A stretch of DNA of 64,000 nucleotides. It comes from Solen grandis (taxonomy: Eukaryota; Mollusca; Bivalvia; Adapedonta; Solenidae). Location of the stretch: the NCBI GenBank assembly GCA_021229015.1, contig CM037787.1, forward strand, positions 39,689,037 through 39,753,036, read 5' to 3'. This document shows positions 21,616 to 33,676 of this stretch, in pieces. Within the stretch, counting starts at the first letter, position 1, and each line of letters opens with the position of its first letter. The notes beneath the pieces were generated by a model. The model searched no databases. It saw nothing but the letters and a program-made list of their open reading frames with translations, and had not been told where the DNA came from. The translations under genes were made by a program, and so were the position numbers.

Positions 21616-22040
21616 ATTAAGTAATAAGTCGCACTAAAGTGTGTAAGAAACAAGTCACACTAAAGTGTGTAAGTAAAAAGACACACATAAAGTGTGTAAG
21701 TAATAAGTCACACTAAAGTGTGTAAGTAACAAGACACACATAAAGTGTGTAAGTAATAAGTCGCACATAAAGTATGTAAATAACAAGTCGCACTAAAGTG
21801 TGTAAGTAACAAGACATACATAAAGTGTGTAAATAACAAGTCGCACTAAAGTGTGTAAGTAACAAGACACACATAAAGTGTGTAAATAACAAGTCGCACT
21901 AAAGTGTGTAAGTAACAAGACACACATAAAGTGTGTAAATAACAAGTCACACTAAAGTGTGTAAGTAACAAGTCGCACTTGTTTTTACATAAGTAATAAG
22001 TTACACATAAAGTGCGTGTAAAGATAGATGTCACCTTATA
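21616..22040. repeat. 26/27-bp alternating tandem repeat
   Basis: Two related monomers alternate: 'taacaagtcgcactaaagtg' + 'tgtaag' and 'taacaagacacacataaagt' + 'gtgtaaa', giving a 53-bp dimer. About 15 monomers. The last ones are diverged and lead into the palindrome at 22042. Confidence 0.95.
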
Positions 22041-22041
22041 A

Positions 22042-22116
22042 TTAATAAGTTACACATAAAGTGTGTAAAGATAGGTGACATCACCTATCTTTACACACTT
22101 TATGTGCAACTTATTA
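22042..22116. repeat. near-perfect palindrome, 36-37-bp arms
   Basis: Left arm 'ttaataagttacacataaag' + 'tgtgtaaagataggtga', two-base centre at 22079-22080, right arm the reverse complement with one mismatch. The arm sequence is a monomer of the adjacent array, so the palindrome is an inverted junction of that array. Confidence 0.9.
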
Positions 22117-22339
22117 CTTATAAACTGAATTTTTTTAACTGTGATTTTCAGTTTTGTTTGATATTACTGACTGTATTTGGTACATATTAATTTTATTTGC
22201 AATCAATTAAAACAATTTATGTTGTATCAGATGTGGTAATTGGGTGGTTACGAATTGACCAGAAAATGGTTACGAAATGGTCAACCTTGAAAACTATGGA
22301 TAAAAAACACACACAAAAAAAACACATGAATTCAATGTG

Positions 22340-22516
22340 TTTTACAGTTTTTCACTCATATGCAATCAAACAATTTTTTGCAGTTCTTCACCATAGACAT
22401 ATTCACCAGCATTCACTCATATGCTATCAAAACATTTTTAACAGTTTTTCACTCACGCTATCAAACATTTTTTTACAGTTCTTTACTCATAATTATGCTA
22501 TCAAACATTTTTTTAA
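22340..22516. repeat. degenerate 'cagtttttcactcat' repeats
   Basis: Four imperfect units, each 'cagttntt.actcat' then 'atgctatcaaacattttt', with irregular spacing of 35-60 bp. Confidence 0.7.
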
Positions 22517-23714
22517 TTTTCATAGTTTTTAGGGTTGTAGAGTGTGGAACGGTAGGGATGGTGGTCATATCACAGCGTCTTGCACCTGTGGACATGAGAT
22601 CACCCGACATAACTTTGTATTGAACCATTGTTTACATAGTGATTGGCCTACATAGGACCAAAAGGAGATAAAATCAACATGAGCTAGATTGCATCCTCAC
22701 AGAGTACATGACTAACAGCAATATACAAGACATACCAACTGTCCAAAACAATAGAAGCTGATAAAAACAGGACTGCACTGCGGAAGGATTCATTGACATT
22801 TCTTTTAGAAGGTTTACAACCAAAGGGAGATAGTTTGTTGTAACCAAAGGGAGACAACGCCAATAGGTTATATACCACCAAATTTATCTGTGCTTTGTGT
22901 AAATATATATATATATAGATCTATATAAGCTGTGATTATAACATTAATATTTTTTACAATAAACATCTGTTGGTGTTTCAGAGACAATACACATTTGTCT
23001 AAACATTTGGTTTGTGCTCTGAATAAGTGTCACTTTATTTCAAGTTAAACATTTACACGATTAACCGAAATACTGCCAAAAAAACCGGAATACCCCCTTT
23101 GCACGTACACTCAGAAATTAAATTGCATTTGAGGTTTTGTTTTTGGCTTTTGATTTACATATTTGGAATCGTTGTGACAATACTTTATATTGACATATGT
23201 TTCATTCAGGTCTGATGATAAAATCATATTTATTCTTTTGGAATATTCAGCATATTATGCATTCAGTCGTGCGTAGAAAACGAACCCAACAATTTTATTT
23301 CATGCCTAAAAAGTTTGGTCAGATATTGAGCATAACATAACCGAAATATACATATTCAGAAATCGTATAGCAATATCTTTTCAATGATATTTAATTTCTT
23401 AGATCAATTATTTTGTACCTTTTTTTAAGTTTCCTGAATTTACAAGTATATATCATTTCTTTTAGAAGAAGTGGATGAACAATCAATTTTTAAAGACAAA
23501 ATATTTACTACATCTTTTAGAAACATTGGATGATTCAACCAAATGCTTTAATTTCAAAATCATCTGAAATATAATCCGTTTTACCTTTTACAGGTCTAGT
23601 AAGACAATAATTATTATATATTTCAGCCAAAATGGTTTGATCTACTCACAAATTAAATGACAAGAAATTCTAAGCAATACCTCTTGGTAGGAAATCTTAT
23701 GAAAAAAAAATGTA
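22517..23714. other. no gene recognised
   Basis: Unremarkable AT-rich sequence with a short TA run near 22904-22916. A 'accaaagggaga' phrase repeats near 22815 and 22842. Confidence 0.45.
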
Positions 23715-24290
23715 AGTGGATAATTTATATCTAGTGAAAATGAGGTCAAACTACTTGGTATTACTATTGATTTTAAACTAAATTTTAACACACATATATC
23801 ATATCTGTGTAAAAAGCTGCAATGCAATTGAATGTGTTAAAACACTTAAACAGACCTGGAAAACTTACAATTTATTATTCATTTATCATGTCAAATTTCA
23901 GTTACTGTCCTTTGACCTGGCACTTCTGAGTGAACAAAATGCTTGGAAAATAGAAATACTACAAGAACGTGCCCTTCAATTTATAATATTAATGATTATC
24001 ATAGCCAATATGATTGTTTCACAGCTTAATAAATCAAACCTGTCCACTCTGAAAACTCGCTGTATGTGCACTACAGCTTTATAGAGACGTTGAAGTTTCA
24101 AGATTATAAATAAAATTAGTTCATTGTTCACTTGGTTACTATTAAAAATAATACTTATATTTCAGGTATGTAAATGCAGCTGAGGTAGCAGGACCAAATA
24201 CAATAGCATAATATGGTATAAAATCCTTCAGATATGAGGCAGCTAAGGTGTGGAACTTCCTTCCAAATCTGCTTTGTGAGGCCATTTGAA
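23715..24290 (+). mobile_element. LINE reverse-transcriptase 3' remnant (CR1/Jockey-like)
   Basis: Readable in pieces on the plus strand: EVKLLGITIDFKLNFNTHIS and LCKKL, the thumb-side signature 'VKLLGxxIDxxLxFxxHI' of CR1/Jockey-type LINEs. Further on come NYCPxxWHF-like traces, and near 24200-24280 SFRYEAAKVWNFLPNLLCEA, the usual C-terminal 'YxAxKxWNxLP' motif. Stops and frameshifts are frequent. Old, inactive. Confidence 0.8.
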
Positions 24291-24590
24291 TTATGTATGG
24301 AAGATAAGTAACACACAAGCATATTGTGGTTGAATAGAAACATAATTTTGTGAAATTTAATACACAAAAGTGAACATATATTTTCCATATCTTGGTGAAA
24401 CAACCGCCAACAAATGATGAAACCAATACATGAACATAATACATATCTTTTGTGAAAATTTTTGATAATTACACAAAAAGAAGTATTTTTCCATATCTGA
24501 GAGAAACAACCGTCCACAACTGGAACGATACATGAACATGATAGATTGAGAATGATATAGACATCATGAGGAGGTGGACGGGAGGAGGTG
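24291..24590. other. no gene; minus-strand frames unsupported
   Basis: Open frames on the minus strand at 24142-24595 overlap the LINE remnant and have the skewed composition of antisense frames. Confidence 0.5.
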
Positions 24591-24752
24591 GTCAAGTTTT
24601 TTCACGGAGTATATAAAACGATCTTCCTCGACAAGTTTTTTCACGGAGTATATAAAACGATCTTCCTCGACAAGTTTTTTCACGGAGTATATAAAACGAT
24701 CTTCCTCGACAAGTTTTTTCACGGGGTATATAAAACGATCTTCCTCGACAAG
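24591..24752. repeat. 39-bp tandem repeat, four copies
   Basis: Unit 'caagttttttcacggagtat' + 'ataaaacgatcttcctcga', at 24603, 24642 and 24681 exactly 39 bp apart and almost identical. Open in both strands because 39 is divisible by three. Confidence 0.97.
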
Positions 24753-25700
24753 TTTCCAAACAAATAATGGCAAGGTACGTAGGCCGTTCATTGGCACTGC
24801 TGATCACCTGACCTGTGATATTGATTGGTAGGTGCTCTCAGCTCCCTCCACATGGGTTAAATATAATACATTTCCATTTGGCCATGATAGGCGTTGTGGG
24901 TCACTTGAGTTACGATGTTGAGTTGATTAGTTGGTGCCCCTAGCTCCCTCCGTGTGGGTTGCACATATAGCCCTTATACCAATGGTCTAATTTTAGCTTA
25001 GCATAACCCATGACTCATCATGATGCAATACGATTCATCTGTACAGAAAAGGACTAATCTAAATTGTTAACATGGATATGATTCATTCGTATCACATAAA
25101 TACTTTTATGTTACCATAAAATACAAAAGTAGCTGGTGTGGGGAGAAAAAATGCATATGCAGTGCATGTCGCATTATCCCAGTACTGCCTCAAGTCTGAA
25201 TCACTGACTCATGTTTCAAGCATGTGCTATCTGTGTATATCTACATATGATGTCTTGTTTACTCAATATATACTTTTGATTGTACTTTAAGCGTTAATAT
25301 ATTAAGTTTGCTGCTGTATTATTTAGTTGTTTTTTGTTGGGTTTTTTTGCTGCTGCTTATTTTTATTTTCCATTTTGTTTTAAAGTTGTTTATGTGCTTT
25401 GAAGGTGTGCTTATACAAACTACTGATTTTTCCCTACTTGTTTTTTTTTATTGTACTCAAAACCAAAATCTTAAATACATGTGCTATTGTTTTAAACTAA
25501 GACTTTTTTTAAGCTTATGGTTTAACCTTTGCTTATATTAAAGTCTTTGATTTTAACTCTTAACTTTTGCTTGGGAATCTTGTGATGTAACTTGTGAATT
25601 AAGATATGTTTGTCTTCATTGTCTCTCACTTTTGTTGTAAATAATAGATGTACACGCAGTCAGTAACGTAAGAGCTCTCTAGAGCTCATGTTATTTGTTG

Positions 25701-25703
<3 letters not shown>
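24753..25703. other. no gene recognised
   Basis: A phrase 'ctagctccctccgtgtgggtt' at 24940 repeats 'ctcagctccctccacatggg' at 24837, so an old duplication of about 105 bp is present. A palindromic 'agagctctctagagctc' lies at 25672-25688. Confidence 0.45.

Positions 25704-25739
<36 letters not shown>
25704..25739. repeat. (TA)n microsatellite
   Basis: About 17 TA units. Confidence 0.98.
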
Positions 25740-25741
<2 letters not shown>

Positions 25742-25769
25742 ACTGACTTTAAATAAAATTTACTTACTT

Positions 25770-25888
25770 CCGGTAAAGTTTTATCAAAATCTGCTCAGCG
25801 GTTTAGGATATGTTGTTTTAAGCAAAAGTTGATGACAGTCGACAAAGTCTGATCACAAAACCACACCTGAGCACTTTGTGCTAAAAAA
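25770..25888 (+). mobile_element. family 1 tail fragment
   Basis: 'ggtaaagttttatcaaaatc' then 'gatcacaaaaccacacctga' and 'gcactttgtgctaaaaaa': the end of the element with a weakened 3' hairpin and no head. Confidence 0.65.
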
Positions 25889-26556
25889 CAAACCCAAGAG
25901 GTCTTACTGCTTTGGCAGAAGCCCTAAATATTAGGTATTGTTATTTTCATCTTGCAAGTGTCAGTGAATGTAGTGATATGAATGAATTAAGATATCAACA
26001 CACACACACTTTTTCCATTCACTATCTCTCACTCTTGCAAATGTCTTACCACTCCCACCCCCCACACTAGGGCTGGGAACCATAGGTTGGAACTGTACCA
26101 CAGTATACCGTTGTTATGATCGAGGTAAATACCGCGGTACGTACCATGATATACCGCACAAAGTATTCCAGGATTTGTGTTGAAGATTATTCGTATATTT
26201 GAATTTTGCACAAAGGAAAACAAGTCATCGCTGTCAAACACTTTTTATTTCCTTTCAAGGTCATCAGTACTTTTTTTCACTGTGGGAAAGGGGTCCAGGC
26301 CCATAGGAGAGGGGAAAAATTGCGCGAACGAGCTAAAAGGGGAATTTTTCTATTATGTATAATGTAGGCATTTTATTGTATTTACTCTTATTCTTATTTA
26401 ATGATTTTTTATTGCATAAAAGAATAAGAATAATAATATCGATAGCATGTTTGAACAGTTTTATTAAGAATACAACATTAAACTACGACAGTGAGTCCAT
26501 GCACACAATATGGTATCATTAGTATGTAAACTCATAATCATGGAGGGGGGAAATGA
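25889..26556. other. no gene; possible old TIR end
   Basis: At 26068-26160 'agggctgggaaccataggtt' followed by 'accgcggtacgtaccatgat' looks like the start of a hAT-type element. I found no convincing matching end. Confidence 0.3.
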
Positions 26557-27296
26557 AACAAGAGGGCCATGATGGCCCTGGGTCGCTCACCTGAGAACCA
26601 GGTATTAGTGGTTGGAAAAGAAACAGCAAATATCTTATGATATTGTGGAAAATGGGCTCTGCCCTAGGAGTCTGCCAGCCATAAATCGAGTGAGTACTTT
26701 AGGACAAGAAGAATTTTCAAATTTGTACTATATACATATAAGGAAAATGGGCCCCTGGCAGCCATGTTTTTCAACAGATCAAAATAATCTGAACAATCTT
26801 GGTAGAGAGTGATCTAAGGAACATCTGTGCCAAATAACTTTGAAATCCAGCCAGTACTTTTGGAGAAATAGATATTTGAAGTTTTTACTATATACATGTA
26901 CATATAAGGAAAACGGGCTCCGCCCCCTGGTGGCCATGTTTTTCAACGGATTAAAATAATTTGAACGATCTTGGTAGAGAGTGACCCAAGGAACATCTGT
27001 GCCAAATAACTTTGTAATCTTGCCAGTAGTTTTGGGGGAGAAGATTTTCAAAATTTTCGTATGTTTTTTCTTTCCATTGCCATGGAAACCAGAGTTCTGC
27101 ATGGAATCAAATTCTTTGAACAACTTTGAAAGGGATTCACCCAAGGAACATTTCTGTGAAGTTTCTTTAAAATTGGCCCAGTGGCTTAGGAGGAGATGTC
27201 ATTTAAGATAAATGTTGACGATGGACAACGGACATTCGACATTCATCAGTCACAATAAACGGAAGACGGACATTCATCGATCACAATAAAAAAAAA
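26557..27296 (+). mobile_element. family 1b element, tail lost
   Basis: Head AACAAGAGGGCCATGATGGC, hairpin and arm 'gctcacctgag' intact. The core has two units with 'catataaggaaaa.gggc..cgccccctgg' and one 'ccattgccatggaaaccaga'. The end has 'gacggacattcatcgatcac' + 'aataaaaaaaa', so the 3' hairpin is missing. Confidence 0.75.
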
Positions 27297-28097
27297 TTGG
27301 GGGAAAAATATATTTATTCCAGGCAGAGGGGAATGCCGCCTATATTCTCCATATATTTTGACAAAAATAAAAACCATTAAAACACTGGTCATTATTAGTA
27401 AAGAGTGAATATTTTCAAATAAAATTGCATTTTCTAAGTTCTGAATGGAAATTGATACATTTATATCATATCTTTTCAGGTTTTGATGTTGTTAAGTAAT
27501 AAAATTATCAGTAACATCAAATTTATTGAATAATTGTACTTGTTCATTTCCGTAATACAGAATCACCGATGTACTGGTATTATTCGTCCATGTACCGGTT
27601 TGTACCATAAGCTGCTCCAGACCACGGTTAAACAGTACATCGGTAAAACCACGCACCTTAACACACACACCCAGCTGAGGGAGAAGTGACTTCAGCCCTG
27701 ATGCTGTCTACAGTCCAAACGTGCTGTCATCAATATCTGTGTGTACAGATAATAAAATGCCACTGTGTTTTGATATCAAGTTGATCAAAGATTGGGACAG
27801 TAACTGTTTTAAATGACGAGCCTGTACTGCGCGTTTTAAAACATATTGTTTAATTTTTGTCCTACCTGTTTGCAGAACTTAAACCTTGGCCATACCTTGA
27901 AAACTGTACAAGGTATTGAATTGAAACTTAAAATATATAGAGCAGATGGAATAAGTTAATGGTTCTTGGTCACTGCACTTCTCCTAGTCTCCATCTATTT
28001 TAAATTTGCAAAGTTTTTATTATAAGGAAATATGTTTATAACAAAATAGTAGTCAGTAAATCTTTCTTTCATTCAAACATACGAAGTGGCAGTATAA
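27297..28097. other. no gene recognised
   Basis: AT-rich sequence; a GC-richer patch at 27540-27660 is unassigned. Confidence 0.45.
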
Positions 28098-28514
28098 AAT
28101 AAGAGGGCCATGATGGCCCTGAAGTGCTCACCTGAGTAATATTACCTTCATTGTCTTTTATAACACAGTCATACTTTAGACAAAATCCATGCAGAAGTAT
28201 ACAGCAAAATAATCGTAATTCCACACAAAATCTGTACTTGCAGTTTTGCAGAAGAAGATTTTTTTCAAGGTTTGCATTTTTAAAATCTATTTCTTTAGCT
28301 CCTGTGACCTACTTTTCAACCAATCAAAATAATTTGAACAACTTTGATAGAGGACATCAAAAGGATGATTTCTGTGAAGTTTGGTCAAAATCCATTCTGT
28401 GGTGTAGGAGGAGATGTTGTTTAAAGGAAATTGTTGACGCTGGACGCACAGACACCGGACAAAAGGCAATCACAATAGCTCACCATGAGCATGTTGTGCT
28501 CAGGTGAGCTAAAA
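28098..28514 (+). mobile_element. short family 1d element
   Basis: Head 'aagagggccatgatggccct' + 'gaagtgctcacctgag'. Tail 'gctcaccatgagcatgttgt' + 'gctcaggtgagctaaaa'. Only about 420 bp: the tandem core is absent, which shows that head and tail flank a removable core. Confidence 0.8.
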
Positions 28515-30214
28515 GGGAAACTATATTTCTGACAAAAAAAATTATTGTTTATCAATGTATAATTATGTATTTGATGTCTTAAAGTTGACACAGAAAAGGA
28601 GCTTGTATAGACATTTGGCCAGGTCAATGGATCAAAGTCAAGACAAACTCTATGACCATAAGAATGCTTTGCAATAAACAGGAGTTACAGATGTCAAGAA
28701 TGATCTACCAGGGTTAACCATACACAGATATGAGCAGGAGTGTAAAAATCCACTTGTCCGCTCATATTTACGAGTGAACTTCATGGTTGGACGAGCATGA
28801 CTTACTTTAACACTTGCCCGACCGGATGAGTAACTTTCTGCGGCTGAGAAAGAAAAACAAAATTCATATCATTACGATTGTTAATCGAGATCAGGGGGGG
28901 GCTAATTTTGATGCTCTTCTCCAAAAAAGATCTATAAGTAGCAGCAAGCGCAGACTGGTTCGCAATATACAACACATTTTTTTTCGATACGTTTTTTGTT
29001 AGTTTGAGGCACAGTCCAGGACTACAAATTTGTTTTGTTTCAACTGTCAATAAAGGCGCTTTTCGGCAGCAGAGACGACAAAAAGACAGAGGAAAAATGG
29101 GAACTGAAACGTTTTTTGTAAATGATCTTCACAGGTGACTACATGTATTTCTATACAAGAGGACCAAGATGGCCCTGAAGATGCTCACCTGAGAAAAACT
29201 GCCTTCTTTGCCTGCAAAAGTTAATAAATTACAGCATGTTGTACTGAATACAAAATCCATGAGATCATTTAAATTCCACAAATCAAACGGTACCTGTGGT
29301 CAAAATTTGAAGCCAAACTTAATTGAGAGATTATGACATAAACATTGTCTATGAAACTTCAAAATGACTGCATAAGAAAAGAAGATTCTAGAGTGTAAAT
29401 CTGGCATTTTTATTAATTAAAGGGCCATAGTTCCTGACCTAATTATCCAATATCAGCCATAGTCGAACTTGGCCTAGAGATTATGGCTATAAACATTGTC
29501 ATTAACTTTAGAAATGATTGCTAAGAAATGAAGATGCAAGAGTGCAAACAAAATGAAATCTGGCAATTATTAATATTAAATAGATCATAACTCCTGGCCA
29601 AATTGGCTGATATCTGCCATAATCAAACCTGCCCATGAAATTATGGTTATGAACATTGTAATAAGGTTTGAAAATGATTGCTTAAGAAATGAAGATTGCA
29701 AACAAAGTGAAATCTGGCACTTTTTAATATTAAAAGGGGCATAACTCCTGACCTAACTAGCTGATATCAGTCAAAAATGAACTGGGCCAACAGATTATTG
29801 TAATAAACACTGTCATAAAGTATGAAGAAGATTGCTTAAGAAATGACTATGCCAGAGTGTACACAAAGTGAAATCTGGCATTTTCTAATATTAAAAGGGG
29901 CAGAACTCCGAACCTAATGGATGGATATCGGCCATAATAATTTTTTGGGGGGAGATTATGGTAATAAACATTGTAAAAAAGTTTAAAGATAATTACTTCA
30001 AAAACAACCATGATAGAGTCAAAGCAAAGTGAAATCTGGCATCTTTTTAATATTAAAAGGGACATAACTCTTGACCTGATTGGCTGATATCAGCCACAAT
30101 CAAACTTGGCCAACAGATATGGAAATAAATATTGTCATAAAGTTTAAAGATGATTGCTTCAGAAGTGAAGATGCTAGAGTGTACACAAAGTGAAATCTGA
30201 CATTTTTTAATATT

Positions 30215-31358
30215 ACAAGGCAGTCCAAAGGACAGCTATATCTCCCGCCGCTGGCCAAATATTAGAATTTGTTTGGTCATAGGATTATGTTCACCTTAAC
30301 TTGGCATGGTTGTAGCAGACATAGAAGATCAGTTTAAGACAATTTAACTTTCCGGAGTTATGTATGAATCTCAGAATTCGGAGGCACATATATTAAAAGT
30401 TTACTGACAAGTTTTACATGGGAAACAGTACAAAAAGTGGACATCAATGAAGTATAGGATGTGTTAGGTAACCACAAAATACATGTGTAACTCAATTAAA
30501 AACTTTATATATCATGACATAATTTGTATGATTGTGAACATGACACGAGATATCGAGATGACATGAAAAAGTGGAGGCTTAAACATTTGACCTTCAAGGA
30601 TGACCTTGACCTTGAGCCAGCGTGACCGCCTCATGCCTTCTGCACATCAGCTCAATGAGGTTAACATTTTAGCCGAGTTTGAAGAAATTGTGTCCAAGCG
30701 TTCATGAGATATGGAGCGGACACGAAAATAACATTTGACCTTCAAGGATGACCTTGACCTTGAGCCAGCATGACCGCCTCATGCCTTCTGCACATCAGCT
30801 CAATGAGGTTAACATTTTAGCCGAGTTTGAAGAAAATGTGTCCAAGCGTTCATGAGATATGGAGCGGACACGAAAATAACATTTGACCTGCAAGTTTGAC
30901 CTTGACCTTGAGCCAGCGTGACCGCCTCATGCCTTCTACACATCAGCTCAATGAGGTTAACATTTTAGCCGAGTTTGAAGAAATTGTGTCCAAGCGTTCA
31001 TGAGATATGGAGCGGACACGAAAATAACATTTGACCTGCAAGTATGACCTTGACCTTGAGCCAGCGTGACCGCCTCATGCCTTCTGCACATCAGCTCAAT
31101 GAGGTTAACACTTTAGCCAAGTTTGAAGAAAATGTGTCCAAGCGTTCATGAGATATGGAGCGGACACGAAAATAACATTTGACCTGCAAGGCGTTCTGCA
31201 CATCAGCTCAATGAGGTTAACACTTTAGCCGAGTTTGAAGAAAATGTGTCCAAGCGTTCATGAGATATGGAGCGGACACGAAAATGTTTCGGACACACTG
31301 ACGGACGGACTAAGGGCATTCCTATAACCCCCCTCCCGCTTCGCGGCGGGGGATTAAA
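30215..31358 (+). mobile_element. non-autonomous element, family 6
   Basis: Head ACAAGGCAGTCCAAAGGAC with arm CCCGCCGC at 30244-30251. Tail 'cccgcttcgcggcgggggat' with the complementary arm GCGGCGGG at 31343-31350, then TAAAAA. The core is a 148-bp array. Different sequence but the same plan as families 1, 2 and 3. Inserted in a family 1a element. Confidence 0.75.
30586..31290. repeat. 148-bp tandem repeat, about five copies
   Basis: Landmark 'gaccgcctcatgccttctgc' occurs at 30624, 30772, 30920 and 31068, exactly 148 bp apart. The last unit is shortened. Units are nearly identical. Confidence 0.95.
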
Positions 31359-31897
31359 AAGGGACATAACTCCTGACCTCCTGACCTAATTGGCTGATAT
31401 CAACCATAATCAGACTTGGCTGAGAGATTATGGTAATAAACATTGTCATAAAGTTTGAAGATGATTGCTTAAGAAATGAAGATGCTAGAGTGTACACAAA
31501 GTGAAATTTTGCATTTTTTAATATTAAAAGGGGCATAATTCATGACCTAATGGGTGGATATCAGCCATAATTTAACTTTGCGGAGAGATCATGGCTATAT
31601 ACATTGTCATTAAGTTTGAAGAAGATTGCTGAAGAAATTAAGATGCAAGAGTGTACACAAGAAAATGTTGACGGACGGACGTTACAGACACACAACAGTA
31701 TCCTGTTCTTATAATTATGGTTGGTATACAACTTCATGAGAAGCAAAAGTTAGCAAAATTAAAATCGTGTAAGGACAAGCAAACCTTGTATAAGGACGAG
31801 TATGATTTTTCCCCTACTCATCCAACAAGATGAGTGACCTTAAATTTTTTTTTACACCCCTGATAAGTCAAACACGAGATATGAGTTCAGCATTTAC

Positions 31898-31985
31898 TTT
31901 GCTAGTGATTTTCATGGCCCTGTCACACCATGTGGTTATAACCAGACTTTGAGATCCTAGGGTTAAAGGGACACACAAAAAACAC
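31898..31985 (-). other. conserved 5' exon copy, candidate first exon of zinc-finger locus 1
   Basis: Minus strand: CATGAAAATCACTAGCAAA then GTAAAT (intron GT at 31897-31896). The same exon, with GGCAAA|GTAAGT, occurs at 34287 and 60847. The ATG sits 18 bases before the donor. Next on the minus strand is locus 1's last exon, about 14.7 kb away. This copy is homologous for only about 85 bp and its donor is weaker. Confidence 0.55.
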
Positions 31986-32109
31986 TGTATGACTTTTATC
32001 ACTAAATGCATGTGAAAGATTAAAGATGGCTTATTTCACACAGCACATGTGAATCGCTATTCTATAACATGTATTTCCACGTGCAAGGTAAATGCTGTAT
32101 TATGACCAC

Positions 32110-32773
32110 ATTCCAAATCACAAAAAGTACACTTGTAAAGCTTTTTATCCTGTGTGTATTTGCATGAGTTTAACTAAGACTGACTTCTCACTACATGGAT
32201 ATTCACACACAATACACATGTAAGGCTTTTCTCTTTTTCGCATGTGTTTAACCAAATTTGCCTTCTGGCTACATGCATAATCACATAAAGTACATTTGTA
32301 AGGCTTTTCTCCTGTATGAATTCTAATGTGCAAAAACTAAGGTTGACTTCTTATTACATGCATAATCACACACAATACACTTGTATGGCTTTTCTCCAAT
32401 ATGTTTTTGCATGTGAAGGTCGGGTGTGCTTTCCGATTAGATACATATTTGCACATGGTACACACATATTGCTTATCTTCAATATGTTTTAGTAAGTGCT
32501 GGTTCAAGTCTTACTGATACATGCATACTAATATGGCCTTTCCCAAGTATGCATTCTCATGTGAAAATCCAAGATTGACTTATTATTAGATTCATAATCA
32601 CACACAGTACACTTGTGTGTGTGTTAGCATGTGCTTATCCAAATTGACTTCTGGCTACATGTATGATTATATAAAGTACACTTGTGAGGCTTTTCTCCTG
32701 TATGAATTCCCAAGTGAAAAACCAAGGCTGACTTATTATTAGATTCATAATCACACACAAAACACTAGAAAGG
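32110..32773 (-). pseudogene. zinc-finger locus 2, decayed C-terminal fingers
   Basis: Several C2H2 units in shifting frames: [50 protein letters not shown] and [18 protein letters not shown]. One spacer is shortened and stops lie between them. The ancestral protein therefore had roughly ten or more fingers. Confidence 0.8.
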
Positions 32774-33325
32774 TTATTCTCCTGTGTGTATTACCATATG
32801 TTTACCAAAACAGTATGGCTTTTCTCCTGTATGAATTAGCATGTGTCTCACTAAATCTGAACTGTAACTAAATGCAGATTCGCACTTACTACACTTGTAC
32901 GGCTTTTCTCCTGTATGCTTACGCATGTGGCGGGTCAGGTGAGATTTTTGTGCAGATACATAATCACACACAGTACACTTGAAAGGTTTTTCTCCTGTGT
33001 GTATTTTCATGTGTTTATCCAAATTTGTCTTCTGGCTACATGTATAATCACACACAGTACACATGTATGGCTTTTCTCCTGTATGAATTAGCATGTGTTT
33101 CACTAAATCTGAACTGTAACTAAATGCAGATTCGCACATGGTACACTTGTATGACTTGTATGGCTTTTCTCCAGTATGTTTTTTCATGTGACGGGTCAGG
33201 TGAGATTTTTGTTTAGTTTCATAATCACACACAGTACACGTGTATGGCTTTTCTCCTGTATGTATGCATATGTGCTGGGTCAACTCCTGTATGTACTTGT
33301 CTGACTGGCTAATAGCAACATGCAC
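32774..33325 (-). CDS. C2H2 zinc-finger protein, locus 2 (five intact fingers)
   Basis: A 183-codon frame with five complete C2H2 fingers and a partial one at each end. Helices in order: QKSHLTR, YSSDLVK, QKTNLDK, QKSHLTR, YSSDLVR. The pair QKSHLTR/YSSDLVx occurs twice, so a block of about three fingers was duplicated. The second finger has an extra YKS before its first Cys. The frame ends after a fused finger (YCFGKHMVIHTGE) where a deletion joined two units. The first ATG falls inside a decayed finger (..QELTQHICIHTGEKP), so the true start is uncertain. Last exon; the acceptor is at 33677-33678. Function would be sequence-specific DNA binding, if expressed. Confidence 0.75.
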   Translation of the reverse strand: MHVAISQSDKYIQELTQHICIHTGEKPYTCTVCDYETKQKSHLTRHMKKHTGEKPYKSYKCTMCESAFSYSSDLVKHMLIHTGEKPYMCTVCDYTCSQKTNLDKHMKIHTGEKPFKCTVCDYVSAQKSHLTRHMRKHTGEKPYKCSKCESAFSYSSDLVRHMLIHTGEKPYCFGKHMVIHTGE

Positions 33326-33676
33326 ACATTACATTCGTATGACTTTTCTCATGTGCATTTATCTGATAGAGGCAGATTCATAACAAATCTGTTCTGCATT
33401 TCAATGCTGACTTCAACTGAAATGCTGTACACTTTGCCATTTATTTCCCTCATGTTTGATCAAAGTAATTAATCTATTTTTTTCTTTTCCTCCTGTATGT
33501 TTCTCCTTTTGTTCCACCAAAATAATGCACTGACACGCAGAACACATGTATGGCTGCCTCTTGCAGGGATTAGCATGCGATCGAGTCTGATACCAGTTCA
33601 GGATCTCCAGAGTACATGTATCTGTGTGTCCTTAGAAGAGTCAATATTCAGTAACAAATGTCCAAAGTGAAGAATA
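33326..33676 (-). other. zinc-finger locus 2, 5' part of last exon
   Basis: Acceptor 'ccattttccag|TATTCTTCACTTTGG' on the minus strand, homologous to loci 1 and 3. Between it and 33325 only faint finger traces remain. Confidence 0.65.

Larger units (their letters stand above)
29155..31700 (+). mobile_element. family 1a element with nested family 6 element
   Basis: Head ACAAGAGGACCAAGATGGCC with arm 'gctcacctgag'. The core is about 160-bp units of 'ggcataactcctgacctaat'. It is interrupted at 30215 and resumes at 31359 with 'aaaagggacataactcctga'. The end keeps 'gttgacggacggac' but lacks the 3' hairpin. Confidence 0.75.
28735..31862. mobile_element. hAT-like TIR element split by a family 1a insertion
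   Basis: Left end CAGGAGTGTAAAAATCCACT with 'gtccgctcatatttacgagt'. Right end 'cctactcatccaacaagatg' + 'agtgacc' and ..TTTACACCCCTG. The uninterrupted sister copy is at 36554-37263 (about 710 bp). CAGGGxTGTAAAA ends resemble hAT termini; no clear 8-bp duplication was found, so the superfamily is tentative. The insertion 29155-31700 splits it. Confidence 0.6.

Noticed and set aside
24142..24595. Overlapping minus-strand frames of 60-146 codons
   Set aside because: They are antisense to a LINE remnant and have Cys/Phe/Ile-rich composition typical of chance frames.
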